Program-made: the position numbers and the translations under genes
From: an uncultured SAR116 cluster alpha proteobacterium
GTDB taxonomy: Bacteria > Pseudomonadota > Alphaproteobacteria > Puniceispirillales > Puniceispirillaceae
Direction of reading: 5' to 3'
DNA length: 48,089 bases
Assembly: GCA_902622515.1 (NCBI GenBank)
Contig: CACNQE010000012.1
Location: 1 to 48,089, forward strand
Shown here: positions 37,157 to 45,014 of the stretch, piece after piece
How positions within the stretch are numbered: the first letter of the stretch is position 1
How the letters are laid out: every line of letters begins with the position of its first letter
Notes under the pieces: generated by a model
Seen by the model: only the letters and a program-made list of their open reading frames with translations
Told to the model about the DNA's origin: nothing
Database searches by the model: none

Positions 37157-38535
37157 ATCTGGTTGATACGCAATTTTACCTCCTCAATTCCTAAAGATTG
37201 GATAAGTGCAAATATAGCGGGCGCAGATTTACTGCCCGTTACAGCAATTCTAAGGGGAATACCCAAATCCTTCATAGTTAGCTCTTTCGAAGATAACCAA
37301 TTTTTAATGAAAATCTCAAAAGATTCCGCATTATTTGGAGACTTTTCGATAATTTTAGAGAATGATTTTAAAATAATACAACTCTCTTCAGTAATTAAAT
37401 CTGCAACTTCATCATTAATTTCGGGACAGCCGTCATAAATAATGTAATTAATCTTAGAGGTGAGTTCGCTAATTATCGAGAATCTCTCTAACAGATGTGG
37501 TAACAAGACATTCAATCTCTTTTTGAAGTGGATACTAACTTGTTTATTCTCTTTTGGAGAATGATGAGCTAAAATTTGTCTATACAAGCTTTCAAACCTT
37601 TGTTTTTTTAACCAATATCCATTCACTGCAAGAAGTTTTTGCATGTCAAATCTTGATGAGGAGCGACCCATAGAGCTTCCGTCAAACCAAGATATTGCTT
37701 GTGTCATAGAAAAATATTCATCATTGCCATGAGACCATCCAAGCCTTGATAAATAATTATTCATTGCTTCTGGGTATATTCCCATATTCTTATAAGCATC
37801 TACGCCAATGGCACCATGACGTTTTGATAGTTTTGTGCCATCACTTCCATGAATAAGCGGTATATGCCCAAAAATAGGAGGTGTCCAATTAAGTGCTTCA
37901 TAGATTTTTACCTGTCTAATTGCATTATTCAGATGGTCATCTCCTCTTATAATATGTGTGATATTCATGTCGTGGTCGTCCACGACCACTGCAAGCATAT
38001 AAGTTGGTGTATCATCACTTCGCAGCAGTACTAGGTCATCTAATTGTCTGTTATCAACTTTTACATCACCTTGCACGATGTCTTTAATCAGGGTGTGACC
38101 ATGTTCGGGCATGCGAAGTCGTAAAACTGGTTTTTCATATTTATTTCCTTTATGATCAGGGTCTCTCCATGGAGATCTAAATGGCTTGCCTTCTTTTTTA
38201 TTTTGGTTGCGAATAATTTCGATTTCTGATTTGGACAAAAAACATGGGTATGCAAGTTTAGAGTTGATTAATTTATTTGCTATTTTCTTGTGTCTATTTA
38301 TGTTGTTTGATTGAAAAATTGCAGGTCCATCCCCTTCTAACCCCAGCCATTTTAAGCCGTCAAAAATAGCTTCTAAAGCTTCCTTAGTGCTCCTTTCCTT
38401 ATCTGTGTTCTCAATTCTAATTAAGAAACGTCCATGATGGTGTCTTGCAAATAAATAATTGAAAAGAGCAGTTCTAGCACCGCCAATATGCAAAAGTCCG
38501 GTAGGAGAGGGCGCAAACCTAGTTATTACTTGCAT
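37147..38535 (-). CDS. gltX: Glutamyl-tRNA synthetase
   Basis: GluRS charges tRNA-Glu, and tRNA-Gln too in organisms that use the amidotransferase route. The 462-residue class I synthetase has the HIGH-type motif in PTGLLHIGGART (11-22) and the KMSKS-type motif in GTKLSKRHGA near 236-245. The C-terminal helical anticodon-binding domain is present. Alphaproteobacteria commonly have two GltX copies with different tRNA preferences; which one this is cannot be told by eye. An AAGGA site precedes the ATG. It lies between lexA and gltA, where comEC would normally separate it from lexA. Confidence 0.95.
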   Translation of the reverse strand: MQVITRFAPSPTGLLHIGGARTALFNYLFARHHHGRFLIRIENTDKERSTKEALEAIFDGLKWLGLEGDGPAIFQSNNINRHKKIANKLINSKLAYPCFLSKSEIEIIRNQNKKEGKPFRSPWRDPDHKGNKYEKPVLRLRMPEHGHTLIKDIVQGDVKVDNRQLDDLVLLRSDDTPTYMLAVVVDDHDMNITHIIRGDDHLNNAIRQVKIYEALNWTPPIFGHIPLIHGSDGTKLSKRHGAIGVDAYKNMGIYPEAMNNYLSRLGWSHGNDEYFSMTQAISWFDGSSMGRSSSRFDMQKLLAVNGYWLKKQRFESLYRQILAHHSPKENKQVSIHFKKRLNVLLPHLLERFSIISELTSKINYIIYDGCPEINDEVADLITEESCIILKSFSKIIEKSPNNAESFEIFIKNWLSSKELTMKDLGIPLRIAVTGSKSAPAIFALIQSLGIEEVKLRINQICI

Positions 38536-38746
38536 AATTTCTTTATCCTTGGTTACGATACGTACCCTTAAGGCATGTTAATTTTATTTGATATTTAACA
38601 TAATAGGTTTAAAATTGCGGCTTTGTTTTAGATTAAAGCCTACATAGCTTATTTTCAATCAATACAAAAAAGAAATTAGGTTTTTTAATCAAAAAATAAT
38701 TAAATTGAGATAAAAAAATTTAATCAGATAAAAATATACCTATACT
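38536..38746. other. Gene-free spacer between lexA and gltX
   Basis: This 211-base AT-rich spacer holds no coding sequence that I can support. In related genomes comEC usually occupies this position. A small hairpin, GGCTTT (38619-38624) with AAAGCC (38635-38640), is visible. A run of A/T-only self-complementary sequence near 38680-38697 might weakly end lexA transcription. The gltX promoter should lie here, but no clear -35/-10 pair was found. Confidence 0.6.
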
Positions 38747-39415
38747 CTATCGATATTTTCTTATTAGGCCACTTAATTTTCCTTGGATTTTAATTTGATT
38801 AGAAGTAAAATAACGAGTTTCGTAAATTGGATTTGCTGCCTCTAGTGCTACCCGCCCAGCTTCTTTTCTAAATGTCTTCAACGTTGCTTCATGCCCATCT
38901 ATTAATGCTACTACAATATCACCATTGGATGCGTCCTCTGTTTTACGAATAATGACAGTATCACCATCGTAAATTCCTACGTTAATCATTGAGTCGCCAA
39001 CTATTTCGAGTGCATAATGTTCTCCTGCATCCACCATATTAGCTGGTATTGTTAAGAAAGATGAAGGGTCTGATATTGCTTCGATAGGTGTACCCGCCGC
39101 AATTCTACCTAGCAACGGCAAATCTATTTGAGATGAATTACCAAATTCGGCTTTAATAACGTTGGTTTTAGTTTTTGGAGCTAATTCTGTATTCCATGAA
39201 TCATTCTCATTTCTAATTATTTCTATTGCTCTAGCTCGGTTAGCAAGACGACGAACATAGCCACGTTCTTCGAGTGCACTAATCAACCGGTGAACACCGG
39301 ACTTAGAGGCAAGCCCAATGCCTTCTCGCATTTCATCAAAAGAGGGCGAAGCTTTATGTTTATCTTCATAAATTTCAATAAAGTTTAATAATTCACGTTG
39401 TTTTATAGTTAACAT
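38747..39415 (-). CDS. lexA: SOS repressor LexA
   Basis: LexA represses SOS genes and cleaves itself when RecA filaments form. The 222-residue protein has an N-terminal winged helix-turn-helix (about 1-65, with SKSGVHRLISALEERGYV as the recognition region). The cleavage pair is Ala107-Gly108 in GRIAAGTP, the catalytic serine is in VGDSMI (Ser142), and the lysine is in HEATLKTF (Lys180). It is the alphaproteobacterial type, which recognises GTTC-N7-GTTC. Exactly such a box lies in its own upstream region, so it is autoregulated. An AGGGA site precedes the ATG. Confidence 0.97.
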   Translation of the reverse strand: MLTIKQRELLNFIEIYEDKHKASPSFDEMREGIGLASKSGVHRLISALEERGYVRRLANRARAIEIIRNENDSWNTELAPKTKTNVIKAEFGNSSQIDLPLLGRIAAGTPIEAISDPSSFLTIPANMVDAGEHYALEIVGDSMINVGIYDGDTVIIRKTEDASNGDIVVALIDGHEATLKTFRKEAGRVALEAANPIYETRYFTSNQIKIQGKLSGLIRKYR

Positions 39416-39432
39416 ATAAATCCCTAATTTCT

Positions 39433-39447
39433 GTTCTGTGTTTGTTC
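39433..39447 (-). promoter_or_regulatory. LexA operator (alphaproteobacterial SOS box) of lexA
   Basis: On the plus strand GTTC at 39433-39436 and GTTC at 39444-39447 are separated by exactly seven bases. On the coding strand this reads GAACAAACACAGAAC. It matches the direct-repeat LexA box known for alphaproteobacteria and differs from the E. coli CTG-N10-CAG palindrome. It ends 17 bases before the lexA ATG, so bound LexA would cover the promoter or start site. The assignment is strong because position and sequence agree. Confidence 0.88.
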
Positions 39448-39479
39448 TAGCATATATGAAAAGAACAAATCAAGGATAT

Positions 39480-40700
39480 TTAGAATAAATAAGGGAATTT
39501 TAAAATTGGTACTACGGATCCTTTTTTAATTTTTGGTGCATATGCTGGTCGTTGTATAAGGCAATTTGATTCATTAAAAACTGCAAGCATAGAGGAATCT
39601 TGTTTGCTTGCCGGTGTAACAAATACATTTTTATTTTCATCAATCATAATATTTGCTCGTAAATACTCCTCTCTGTTATCGTTTGCAGCAAGGTCCTCCA
39701 TTAAGTAAGCTTCTGAAAAAACGACATTTGTATTTATTCCAAGAAATCTTTTTATTATTGGTACCAAAAATAATATAGCACAAACACCGGCAGAAACAGG
39801 ATTTCCGGGCAAACCAAGCAAAGGAATATTTTTGTATTTTCCAAATAAAAGGGGCTTTCCTGGTCTCATTGCTATTTTCCAAAAATGAAGAGAGGAATTT
39901 GGACTATTCCTAATATCATCAGCAATATGGTCATGGTCTCCAACGGAGGCACCACCAGTTGTAACAAAGAAATCAAGGTTGGTATGAGTCTCTAATTTTT
40001 TTATAAGTGTCCCTGATTTGTCTGGCAATATTCCAAGGTCAATCGGAATAGCGCCGCATGAAGAAATCAATGATCTAAGAAGAAGATTATTTGAATTTAT
40101 TAATTGACCAGACTTAGGTATCTGGCCTGGCTCAACTAATTCATCACCACTCGTTAATACTCCTATTTTTGGTTTCCTGACTACAGAAATTTCATCAATA
40201 CCAGCAAGTGCAATGAGAGCGCACGCCCTTGCTGTGATTAAACTCGATTTAGAAATAATTTTCTGACCCGCTAAAAAATCAAGTCCCGGTTTGCGAATGA
40301 ATTGTGCTAATTTTGGACGCTCATTTATTTGGATCTTATCTTTAACCGTTTGTGTGTCCTCTTGCAAAATAATTGTATCACAGCCATCTGGAATTACAGC
40401 GCCCGTGAATATTCGCACTAACTGACCTTCTAAAAGTGGGCTTTTATAAGCATGTCCTGCAGCTGAGACACCTACTTGTGGAAGACTTATTGGGACATTA
40501 GTAATATCAGACACTCTGGCCGCATATCCATCCATTGAAGATAAAGCTTCAGATGGATGTGATATTCGAGCATATAAATCCTCTGCAATTATTCTGTTAT
40601 GAGCTCTGTCAATTGAACATTTTTCACTGGATAAGCATTTGATATACTTAAGCATATTTTCGCGCGCATCAGAGACTGCTAACAACTTATTATTTAGCAT
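39480..40700 (-). CDS. moeA: Molybdopterin molybdenumtransferase
   Basis: MoeA inserts molybdate into adenylated molybdopterin, the last common step of molybdenum cofactor synthesis. The 406-residue protein shows SSMDGYAA near 58, FTGAVIPDGCDTIILQEDT near 98-116, GVLTSGDELVEPG near 184, TTGGASVGDHDHI near 248, and LLGLPGNPVSAG near 295, covering all domains. Its start overlaps the end of moaC by 11 bases. An organism with this pathway should have molybdoenzymes; the CoxG-family gene at the window's right end is a possible link, as aerobic CO dehydrogenases use molybdenum. Confidence 0.95.
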   Translation of the reverse strand: MLNNKLLAVSDARENMLKYIKCLSSEKCSIDRAHNRIIAEDLYARISHPSEALSSMDGYAARVSDITNVPISLPQVGVSAAGHAYKSPLLEGQLVRIFTGAVIPDGCDTIILQEDTQTVKDKIQINERPKLAQFIRKPGLDFLAGQKIISKSSLITARACALIALAGIDEISVVRKPKIGVLTSGDELVEPGQIPKSGQLINSNNLLLRSLISSCGAIPIDLGILPDKSGTLIKKLETHTNLDFFVTTGGASVGDHDHIADDIRNSPNSSLHFWKIAMRPGKPLLFGKYKNIPLLGLPGNPVSAGVCAILFLVPIIKRFLGINTNVVFSEAYLMEDLAANDNREEYLRANIMIDENKNVFVTPASKQDSSMLAVFNESNCLIQRPAYAPKIKKGSVVPILKFPYLF

Positions 40701-41169
40701 TGAAAATACCGGACTTCCCTCCGGTCTTATGTGTTAAGCGAATATCGCCTATACTCATTTTCTTATCTACAGATTTACACATATCATATATCGTAAGAGC
40801 AGCTACACTAACTGCTGTTAAGGCTTCCATTTCTATCCCAGTTTTTCCGTTAAAAGAACATTTAGCCTCTATTTCAATGGCCTGCATTTCATAATTTATA
40901 TTAAATGTTAAATCGATATGATCAATCCCTAACGGGTGGCATAGTGGTATTATATTGGATGTTTGTTTTGCCCCTAAAATACCAGCAATTTGAGCTACAT
41001 TTAGAACATTTCCTTTTGAAAATGAATTATTCTTAATTTTTTCTATTGTCGAAAGCGCCATAAAAATTCTTGCTTTCGCAACTGCTTTTCTATTTGTTTC
41101 TGCCTTATTACCTACATCAATCATGTAAGGCTGGCCGCTTGAATTAAAATGAGTAAATTCATCCGACAT
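40690..41169 (-). CDS. moaC: Cyclic pyranopterin monophosphate synthase
   Basis: MoaC acts with MoaA in the first step of molybdenum cofactor synthesis, forming cyclic pyranopterin monophosphate from a GTP-derived intermediate. With the ATG at 41169 it is 159 residues long and starts MSDEFTHFNSSGQPYMIDVGNK, the usual N-terminus. NIIPLCHPLGIDHIDL and GKTGIEMEALTAVSVAALTIYDMCK contain the active-site histidine and lysine regions. A longer reading from 41229 would add 20 residues inside trpC and is rejected. The ATG lies one base after the trpC stop. Confidence 0.95.
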   Translation of the reverse strand: MSDEFTHFNSSGQPYMIDVGNKAETNRKAVAKARIFMALSTIEKIKNNSFSKGNVLNVAQIAGILGAKQTSNIIPLCHPLGIDHIDLTFNINYEMQAIEIEAKCSFNGKTGIEMEALTAVSVAALTIYDMCKSVDKKMSIGDIRLTHKTGGKSGIFNAK

Positions 41170-41170
41170 T

Positions 41171-41977
41171 TTATCCAACCATTTTATAGGGTTTCGAAAG
41201 AAGAAGTTTGGTTGCTTTAGTAACATCATGATATCGCATTAAGGACTCACCAATTAAAAAACAACGTGCACCTGCCCTAGCCATCTTTTCTAAATCATCT
41301 GACGTAAATAAACCCGACTCAGCGACTGCAATTTTATTTTTTGGAAGTTTTGGAAGCATATTTAGTCCGACCTCTAAAGAAATATCCATTGTCTTAAGAT
41401 TTCTATTATTTATTCCAAATAATGAGGAGGATAAAAGCATAGCACGCTCAAGCTCGAATTCATCATGAATCTCAATAAGTACATCCATACCATAGGAGAT
41501 AGCAACTGTTTCCAATTCTTTCGCCTGTGTATCGCTTAAAGAGGCCATGATTAGTAAAACACAATCCGCACCTAAAGATCGTGATTCAATGATTTGAATG
41601 GGGTCTATCATAAAATCTTTTCTCAAAACAGGAAGCGTGGTCGCTGCTCTAGCAATTTGAAGGTTGTTATTGCTACCTTGAAACCATTGCTCATCTGTTA
41701 ATACAGATAAACATGCAGCTCCACCTTCCTGATATTGTTTTGAGATTGAAGCAGGATCATAGTCAGGTCTTATAAGTCCTTTAGATGGAGATGCCTTTTT
41801 TAACTCAGCAATAAGACCATATCCATCTTGGGAAGCTATTTTTAACGCATCACCAAACCCACGGGGGGCATCTGCTAATGCCGCTTTTTCTTCTAGCTGT
41901 GCCAAAGTAAATGTTTGTTTAAGCTTAATAACTTCTTCAGATTTTTTAGCATTTATTTTATCAAGAATGTTCGTCAT
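41171..41977 (-). CDS. trpC: Indole-3-glycerol phosphate synthase
   Basis: TrpC closes the indole ring in tryptophan synthesis. The 268-residue TIM barrel has LIAELKKASPSKGLIRPDYDP (about 55-75), VLTDEQWFQGS near 92-102, LRKDFMIDPIQI near 118-129, INNRNLKTM near 190, and AVAESGLF near 219. This is a monofunctional enzyme, not the TrpC-TrpF fusion of E. coli. The gene lies 13 bases after trpD and one base before moaC. The trpGDC-moaC-moeA order is typical for alphaproteobacteria. Confidence 0.97.
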   Translation of the reverse strand: MTNILDKINAKKSEEVIKLKQTFTLAQLEEKAALADAPRGFGDALKIASQDGYGLIAELKKASPSKGLIRPDYDPASISKQYQEGGAACLSVLTDEQWFQGSNNNLQIARAATTLPVLRKDFMIDPIQIIESRSLGADCVLLIMASLSDTQAKELETVAISYGMDVLIEIHDEFELERAMLLSSSLFGINNRNLKTMDISLEVGLNMLPKLPKNKIAVAESGLFTSDDLEKMARAGARCFLIGESLMRYHDVTKATKLLLSKPYKMVG

Positions 41978-41990
41978 GTTTTACTTTAGG

Positions 41991-43007
41991 TTATGAATTG
42001 GTGATTTGAACTAGTTTGTTTAACACACTTTTAGCAGCGCCGGTATCAATCGCATGCTCAGCCCTCTTAAAGGCATCAATTAGCTGATTTTCGTTTTTCG
42101 TTGCAACAAGGGCGGTTGCAGCATTCATGCAAGCAATATTCCTATAAGGGCCCGTTTTACCTGAAAGTAATTCTTCAAGCTTACTGGCATTATATTTTGG
42201 ATCTCCACCTTTTATTGCTTCAATGGGTTCACAAGGAATTCCAAAATCTGAAGGGTTAATTACAAACTCAGTTATATTTCCATCGTCAAGTGCATGCACT
42301 AATGTTGGGCCAGAAAGTGAAACCTCATCAAGTCCTCCGTCACCGTGAACAATAAATGCGTGTTTCGTGCCGAGTAGATTAAGTGCCTCTGCACAAGGGC
42401 GAGCCCATTTGGCATCATACACACCAATAAGTGCCTTATCCACAAGAGCTGGGTTTGATAAAGGACCGAGAAGATTAAAGATCGTTCTAACACCTAGTTC
42501 AACTCTTGTCGGGCCAACATGGCGAAGGGCAGGGTGATGTCTTGGTGCCATCAGAAAGCAGATTCCCGCTTTTATAATCGCTTTTTCAATTAAATTTAAA
42601 TCACATTCAAGGTTAATGCCCAGTTCGTTTAATATATCAGCAGCACCACTTTTAGAAGAGACAGCTTTATTACCATGCTTAGCAACAGGCACATTGCACC
42701 CGGCAACTATTATTGCGGCGGCAGTTGAAATATTTAGGCTATGTGCTCCATCTCCACCTGTGCCGACTATATCAATAGCATTTGCTGGCGCATTAATTCT
42801 TGTCGCATTAGAACGCATTTGGGAAGCGCCTGCAGCGATATCAGTTGCATTTTCTCCACGCATTTTAAGAGAAATCATGAAGCTTGTAATTTGGGCGACA
42901 GTGGCGTCCCCACTCATCAATATAGAAAATGCGGTTTGCATTTCATCAAAGGAAAGCTCGTTACCTTCACACAGTTTGACTATTATTGGTTTAAGAATAT
43001 CAGACAT
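41991..43007 (-). CDS. trpD: Anthranilate phosphoribosyltransferase
   Basis: TrpD joins anthranilate to phosphoribosyl pyrophosphate, the second step of tryptophan synthesis. The 338-residue protein has the PRPP loop GTGGDGAHSLNIST (82-95) and KHGNKAVSSKSGAADILNELG near 109-129. The second block is APRHHPALRHVGPTRVELGVRTIFNLLGPLSNP (about 154-186), all at normal length. It is not fused to TrpG. It overlaps trpG by eight bases, so subunits of the anthranilate complex and TrpD are translated together. Confidence 0.97.
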   Translation of the reverse strand: MSDILKPIIVKLCEGNELSFDEMQTAFSILMSGDATVAQITSFMISLKMRGENATDIAAGASQMRSNATRINAPANAIDIVGTGGDGAHSLNISTAAAIIVAGCNVPVAKHGNKAVSSKSGAADILNELGINLECDLNLIEKAIIKAGICFLMAPRHHPALRHVGPTRVELGVRTIFNLLGPLSNPALVDKALIGVYDAKWARPCAEALNLLGTKHAFIVHGDGGLDEVSLSGPTLVHALDDGNITEFVINPSDFGIPCEPIEAIKGGDPKYNASKLEELLSGKTGPYRNIACMNAATALVATKNENQLIDAFKRAEHAIDTGAAKSVLNKLVQITNS

Positions 43008-43656
43008 GAATTTGCCCTGGAAATCTTTTATCCAGCCTTAAAGTTTGTTGTTCTAGCTTATTAATCAGAGTTTCTGTAATATTCTTTTTACCTGTTTTTA
43101 AAAGAAAATGCGCCAAAATTCGGTATCCAGCGACAGAAGCGATAGATTCTGGGTGGAATTGCACCCCCATGCATTCATAAATTTTATGCTGTAAGCCCAT
43201 TATTAATCCATCAGTTGTATGCGCTACGACTTCCAATTCTGTTGGTAAATCTGACTGATCTACAACTATTGAATGGTATCTAGTTACAGGAAATAATTGT
43301 TCTAAACCCTCAAAGGCACCTTTATTTTGATGCTTAATTAAAGATAATTTCCCATGCACCGGAGGTGAAATCAAACGCAGGGATCCTCCAAATGCTGTTG
43401 CAATAGCCTGGTGGCCTAGACAAACTCCTAATATAGGAACTTTAGGGGCGGCATTAATTATCAATTCTTCGCAAATACCAGCTTGTTTTGGCCGTCCAGG
43501 GCCCGGTGAAATAACGATGCCTTTAGGTTTCATAGAGATAACTTCAGGTACTGTATAAGTATCATTCCGAATTGTTCTTACGTCAGCACCTAAGTCAGAC
43601 AAAAAATGCCATAAATTCCATGTAAAGCTATCATAATTGTCTATTAATATAATCAT
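43000..43656 (-). CDS. trpG: Anthranilate synthase glutamine amidotransferase subunit
   Basis: TrpG supplies ammonia from glutamine to TrpE for anthranilate synthesis. The same protein family also serves para-aminobenzoate synthesis (PabA). The 218-residue class I amidotransferase has IDNYDSFTWNL at the start, VISPGPGRP, the nucleophile in GVCLGHQ (Cys79), and the triad partners in VQFHPES (His168, Glu170). The partner gene trpE, usually immediately upstream, is not present. The upstream side is a promoter region shared with rplM. Being first in a trp operon, TrpG is the better name, but dual use as PabA is possible. Confidence 0.94.
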   Translation of the reverse strand: MIILIDNYDSFTWNLWHFLSDLGADVRTIRNDTYTVPEVISMKPKGIVISPGPGRPKQAGICEELIINAAPKVPILGVCLGHQAIATAFGGSLRLISPPVHGKLSLIKHQNKGAFEGLEQLFPVTRYHSIVVDQSDLPTELEVVAHTTDGLIMGLQHKIYECMGVQFHPESIASVAGYRILAHFLLKTGKKNITETLINKLEQQTLRLDKRFPGQIHV

Positions 43657-43707
43657 GATAGAAAACTACCTCAAATGATATCTAAACGGTTGATAAAAAT
43701 TTAATAT

Positions 43708-43737
43708 CTTATAATCAAATTGGTTTACAGCGGTCAA
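43708..43737 (-). promoter_or_regulatory. Candidate trpG operon promoter
   Basis: On the minus strand TTGACC (43737-43732) and TATAAG (43713-43708) are separated by 18 bases. The expected start is near 43701, about 45 bases before the trpG ATG. That leaves too little room for a leader-peptide attenuator, so control, if any, would act at the promoter. Seen by eye. Confidence 0.5.
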
Positions 43738-43756
43738 TTTTCTTTTCATTAAGTTT

Positions 43757-43780
43757 AATGAGGTATAATAATACCTCATT
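43757..43780. repeat. Perfect 10-base inverted repeat between the divergent trpG and rplM promoters
   Basis: AATGAGGTAT (43757-43766) and ATACCTCATT (43771-43780) are exact reverse complements around a 4-base AATA spacer. No T run follows on either strand, so it does not look like a terminator. It lies about 20 bases behind the trpG -35 and 50 bases behind the rplM -35, where an operator could serve the trp side. The GAGGT core makes it less likely to be a chance AT-rich palindrome. No matching regulator was recognised. Confidence 0.55.
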
Positions 43781-43829
43781 ACTAAAATATTGTTTTTATG
43801 TAATAAATTAAAAATATTTAATTTTGTTA

Positions 43830-43859
43830 TTGACTTTTTATTTTTATTTTATTTATAAA
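43830..43859 (+). promoter_or_regulatory. rplM-rpsI promoter
   Basis: TTGACT (43830-43835) is followed after 18 bases by TATAAA (43854-43859); with a 17-base spacer the -10 would read TTATAA. Transcription should start near 43866, leaving a leader of about 24 bases with a GGAG site at 43880-43883, six bases before the ATG. The surrounding A/T tracts resemble an UP element. This is a confident sigma-70-type call by eye. Confidence 0.6.
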
Positions 43860-43889
43860 AACAAACTATTTTTTATTTTGGAGTTTTTT

Positions 43890-44357
43890 ATGCCTTTGCC
43901 AAAAACATATGTGGCAACACCCGCCAGCATTTCAAAAACGTGGGTGCTCATAGATGCCAATGAAATTGTATTAGGCAGACTTGCCTCGATTATTGCGATG
44001 CGTATTCGAGGTAAGCACAAAGCTAGTTATACCCCTAATATGGATTGTGGCGATCATGTTATAGTGATTAACGCTGAAAAAGTTAAATTAACCGGGAATA
44101 AAAGAACTCAAAAAACGTTTTATTGGCATACAGGATATCCCGGAGGCATTAAATCTCGAACAGCAGATAAGATATTAGACGGTAGATTTCCAGATAGACT
44201 GCTTTCCAAAGCCGTTGAAAGAATGGTACCTCGTGGTCCACTTGGACGTAAAGTGATGAAGAATTTGCATATTTACGCAGGTAGTGCTCATCCTCATGAA
44301 GCACAACAGCCGGAATTATTAGATGTGGCAGCGCTCAATAAAAAGAACAAGAGGTAG
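43890..44357 (+). CDS. rplM: 50S ribosomal protein L13
   Basis: L13 binds 23S rRNA early in large-subunit assembly. The 155-residue protein has [38 protein letters not shown] (about 18-55), [16 protein letters not shown] near 76-91, and a C-terminus [18 protein letters not shown], standard for alphaproteobacteria. I chose the ATG at 43890, which follows GGAG by six bases. An in-frame upstream ATG at 43824 would add 22 residues rich in Phe and Leu, overlapping the promoter, and is rejected. rpsI follows after two bases. Confidence 0.97.
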   Translation: MPLPKTYVATPASISKTWVLIDANEIVLGRLASIIAMRIRGKHKASYTPNMDCGDHVIVINAEKVKLTGNKRTQKTFYWHTGYPGGIKSRTADKILDGRFPDRLLSKAVERMVPRGPLGRKVMKNLHIYAGSAHPHEAQQPELLDVAALNKKNKR

Positions 44358-44359
44358 TT

Positions 44360-44872
44360 ATGGCAGAAGAAGTTACTGTAGATGAAAATGAAAAAGCAGG
44401 GTTGGCGGGATTATCTGCTTTAAAAGACGACTCAGAGCAAGACGATGCATTAGTGTTTGTAGAAGTTGAGCCGAAGATAGATGATCAAGGACGGGCATAT
44501 GCAACTGGCAGACGAAAAAACGCTTCCGCTCGCGTTTGGGTAAAACGTGGATCTGGAAATATTCTTATTAATGGAAAAATTTTGGTTGAATATTTCGCGC
44601 GACCAGTTTTACAAATGTTGCTTGTGCAACCGTTTGAAGCAGCTAGTAGGCAAGGTGAATTTGATGTGATTGCTACTGTTAAAGGCGGAGGTCTTTCTGG
44701 GCAAGCAGGTGCGGTACGTCATGGTATAAGTAGAGCACTTGTTAATTTCGAACCTGGTTTGAGGCCACCTTTAAAAGCAGGAGGTTTTTTAACACGCGAC
44801 CCTCGTGTGGTAGAGCGTAAAAAATACGGAAAAGCAAAAGCGCGTCGTTCTTTTCAGTTCTCAAAGCGTTAA
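44360..44872 (+). CDS. rpsI: 30S ribosomal protein S9
   Basis: S9 lines the small-subunit head, and its C-terminal tail reaches the P-site tRNA. The 170-residue protein has an acidic N-terminal extension of about 40 residues, common in alphaproteobacteria. The S9 core then begins at [39 protein letters not shown] and [27 protein letters not shown] follow, the last ending in the invariant Ser-Lys-Arg. It is separated by two bases from rplM and followed by a strong terminator, so the two genes form a complete operon. Confidence 0.97.
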   Translation: MAEEVTVDENEKAGLAGLSALKDDSEQDDALVFVEVEPKIDDQGRAYATGRRKNASARVWVKRGSGNILINGKILVEYFARPVLQMLLVQPFEAASRQGEFDVIATVKGGGLSGQAGAVRHGISRALVNFEPGLRPPLKAGGFLTRDPRVVERKKYGKAKARRSFQFSKR

Positions 44873-44899
44873 TACACGTTTTAATTTTTATATAATTAA

Positions 44900-44933
44900 A
44901 ACAAGCACTTATATATTTGGGTGCTTGTTTTAC
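44900..44933. terminator. Bidirectional intrinsic terminator after rpsI
   Basis: An 11-base perfect stem, AAAACAAGCAC (44900-44910) with GTGCTTGTTTT (44923-44933), encloses a 12-base loop. The stem's own 3' arm ends in a T run on the plus strand. On the minus strand the mirror arm also ends in TTTT followed by AT-rich sequence. It can therefore stop both rpsI transcription and that of the convergent oxidoreductase gene ending at 45015. This is the clearest terminator in the window. Confidence 0.85.
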
Positions 44934-45014
44934 TAAAATAAATTGTGTGGTAGGTTATTAGCAGAACAAAATAATTAGTCACAATATGTTTAATTGCTTA
45001 ATTGTTCTATTAAA

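Noticed and set aside
42616-43041. Open frame of 141 codons on the plus strand opposite trpD/trpG
   Set aside because: It is antisense to the conserved TrpD PRPP-binding region, and the sequence looks like a reverse reading of it.
43824-43889. Upstream in-frame extension of rplM
   Set aside because: It overlaps the promoter elements, has no ribosome-binding site, and would add a hydrophobic Phe/Leu segment that L13 never carries.
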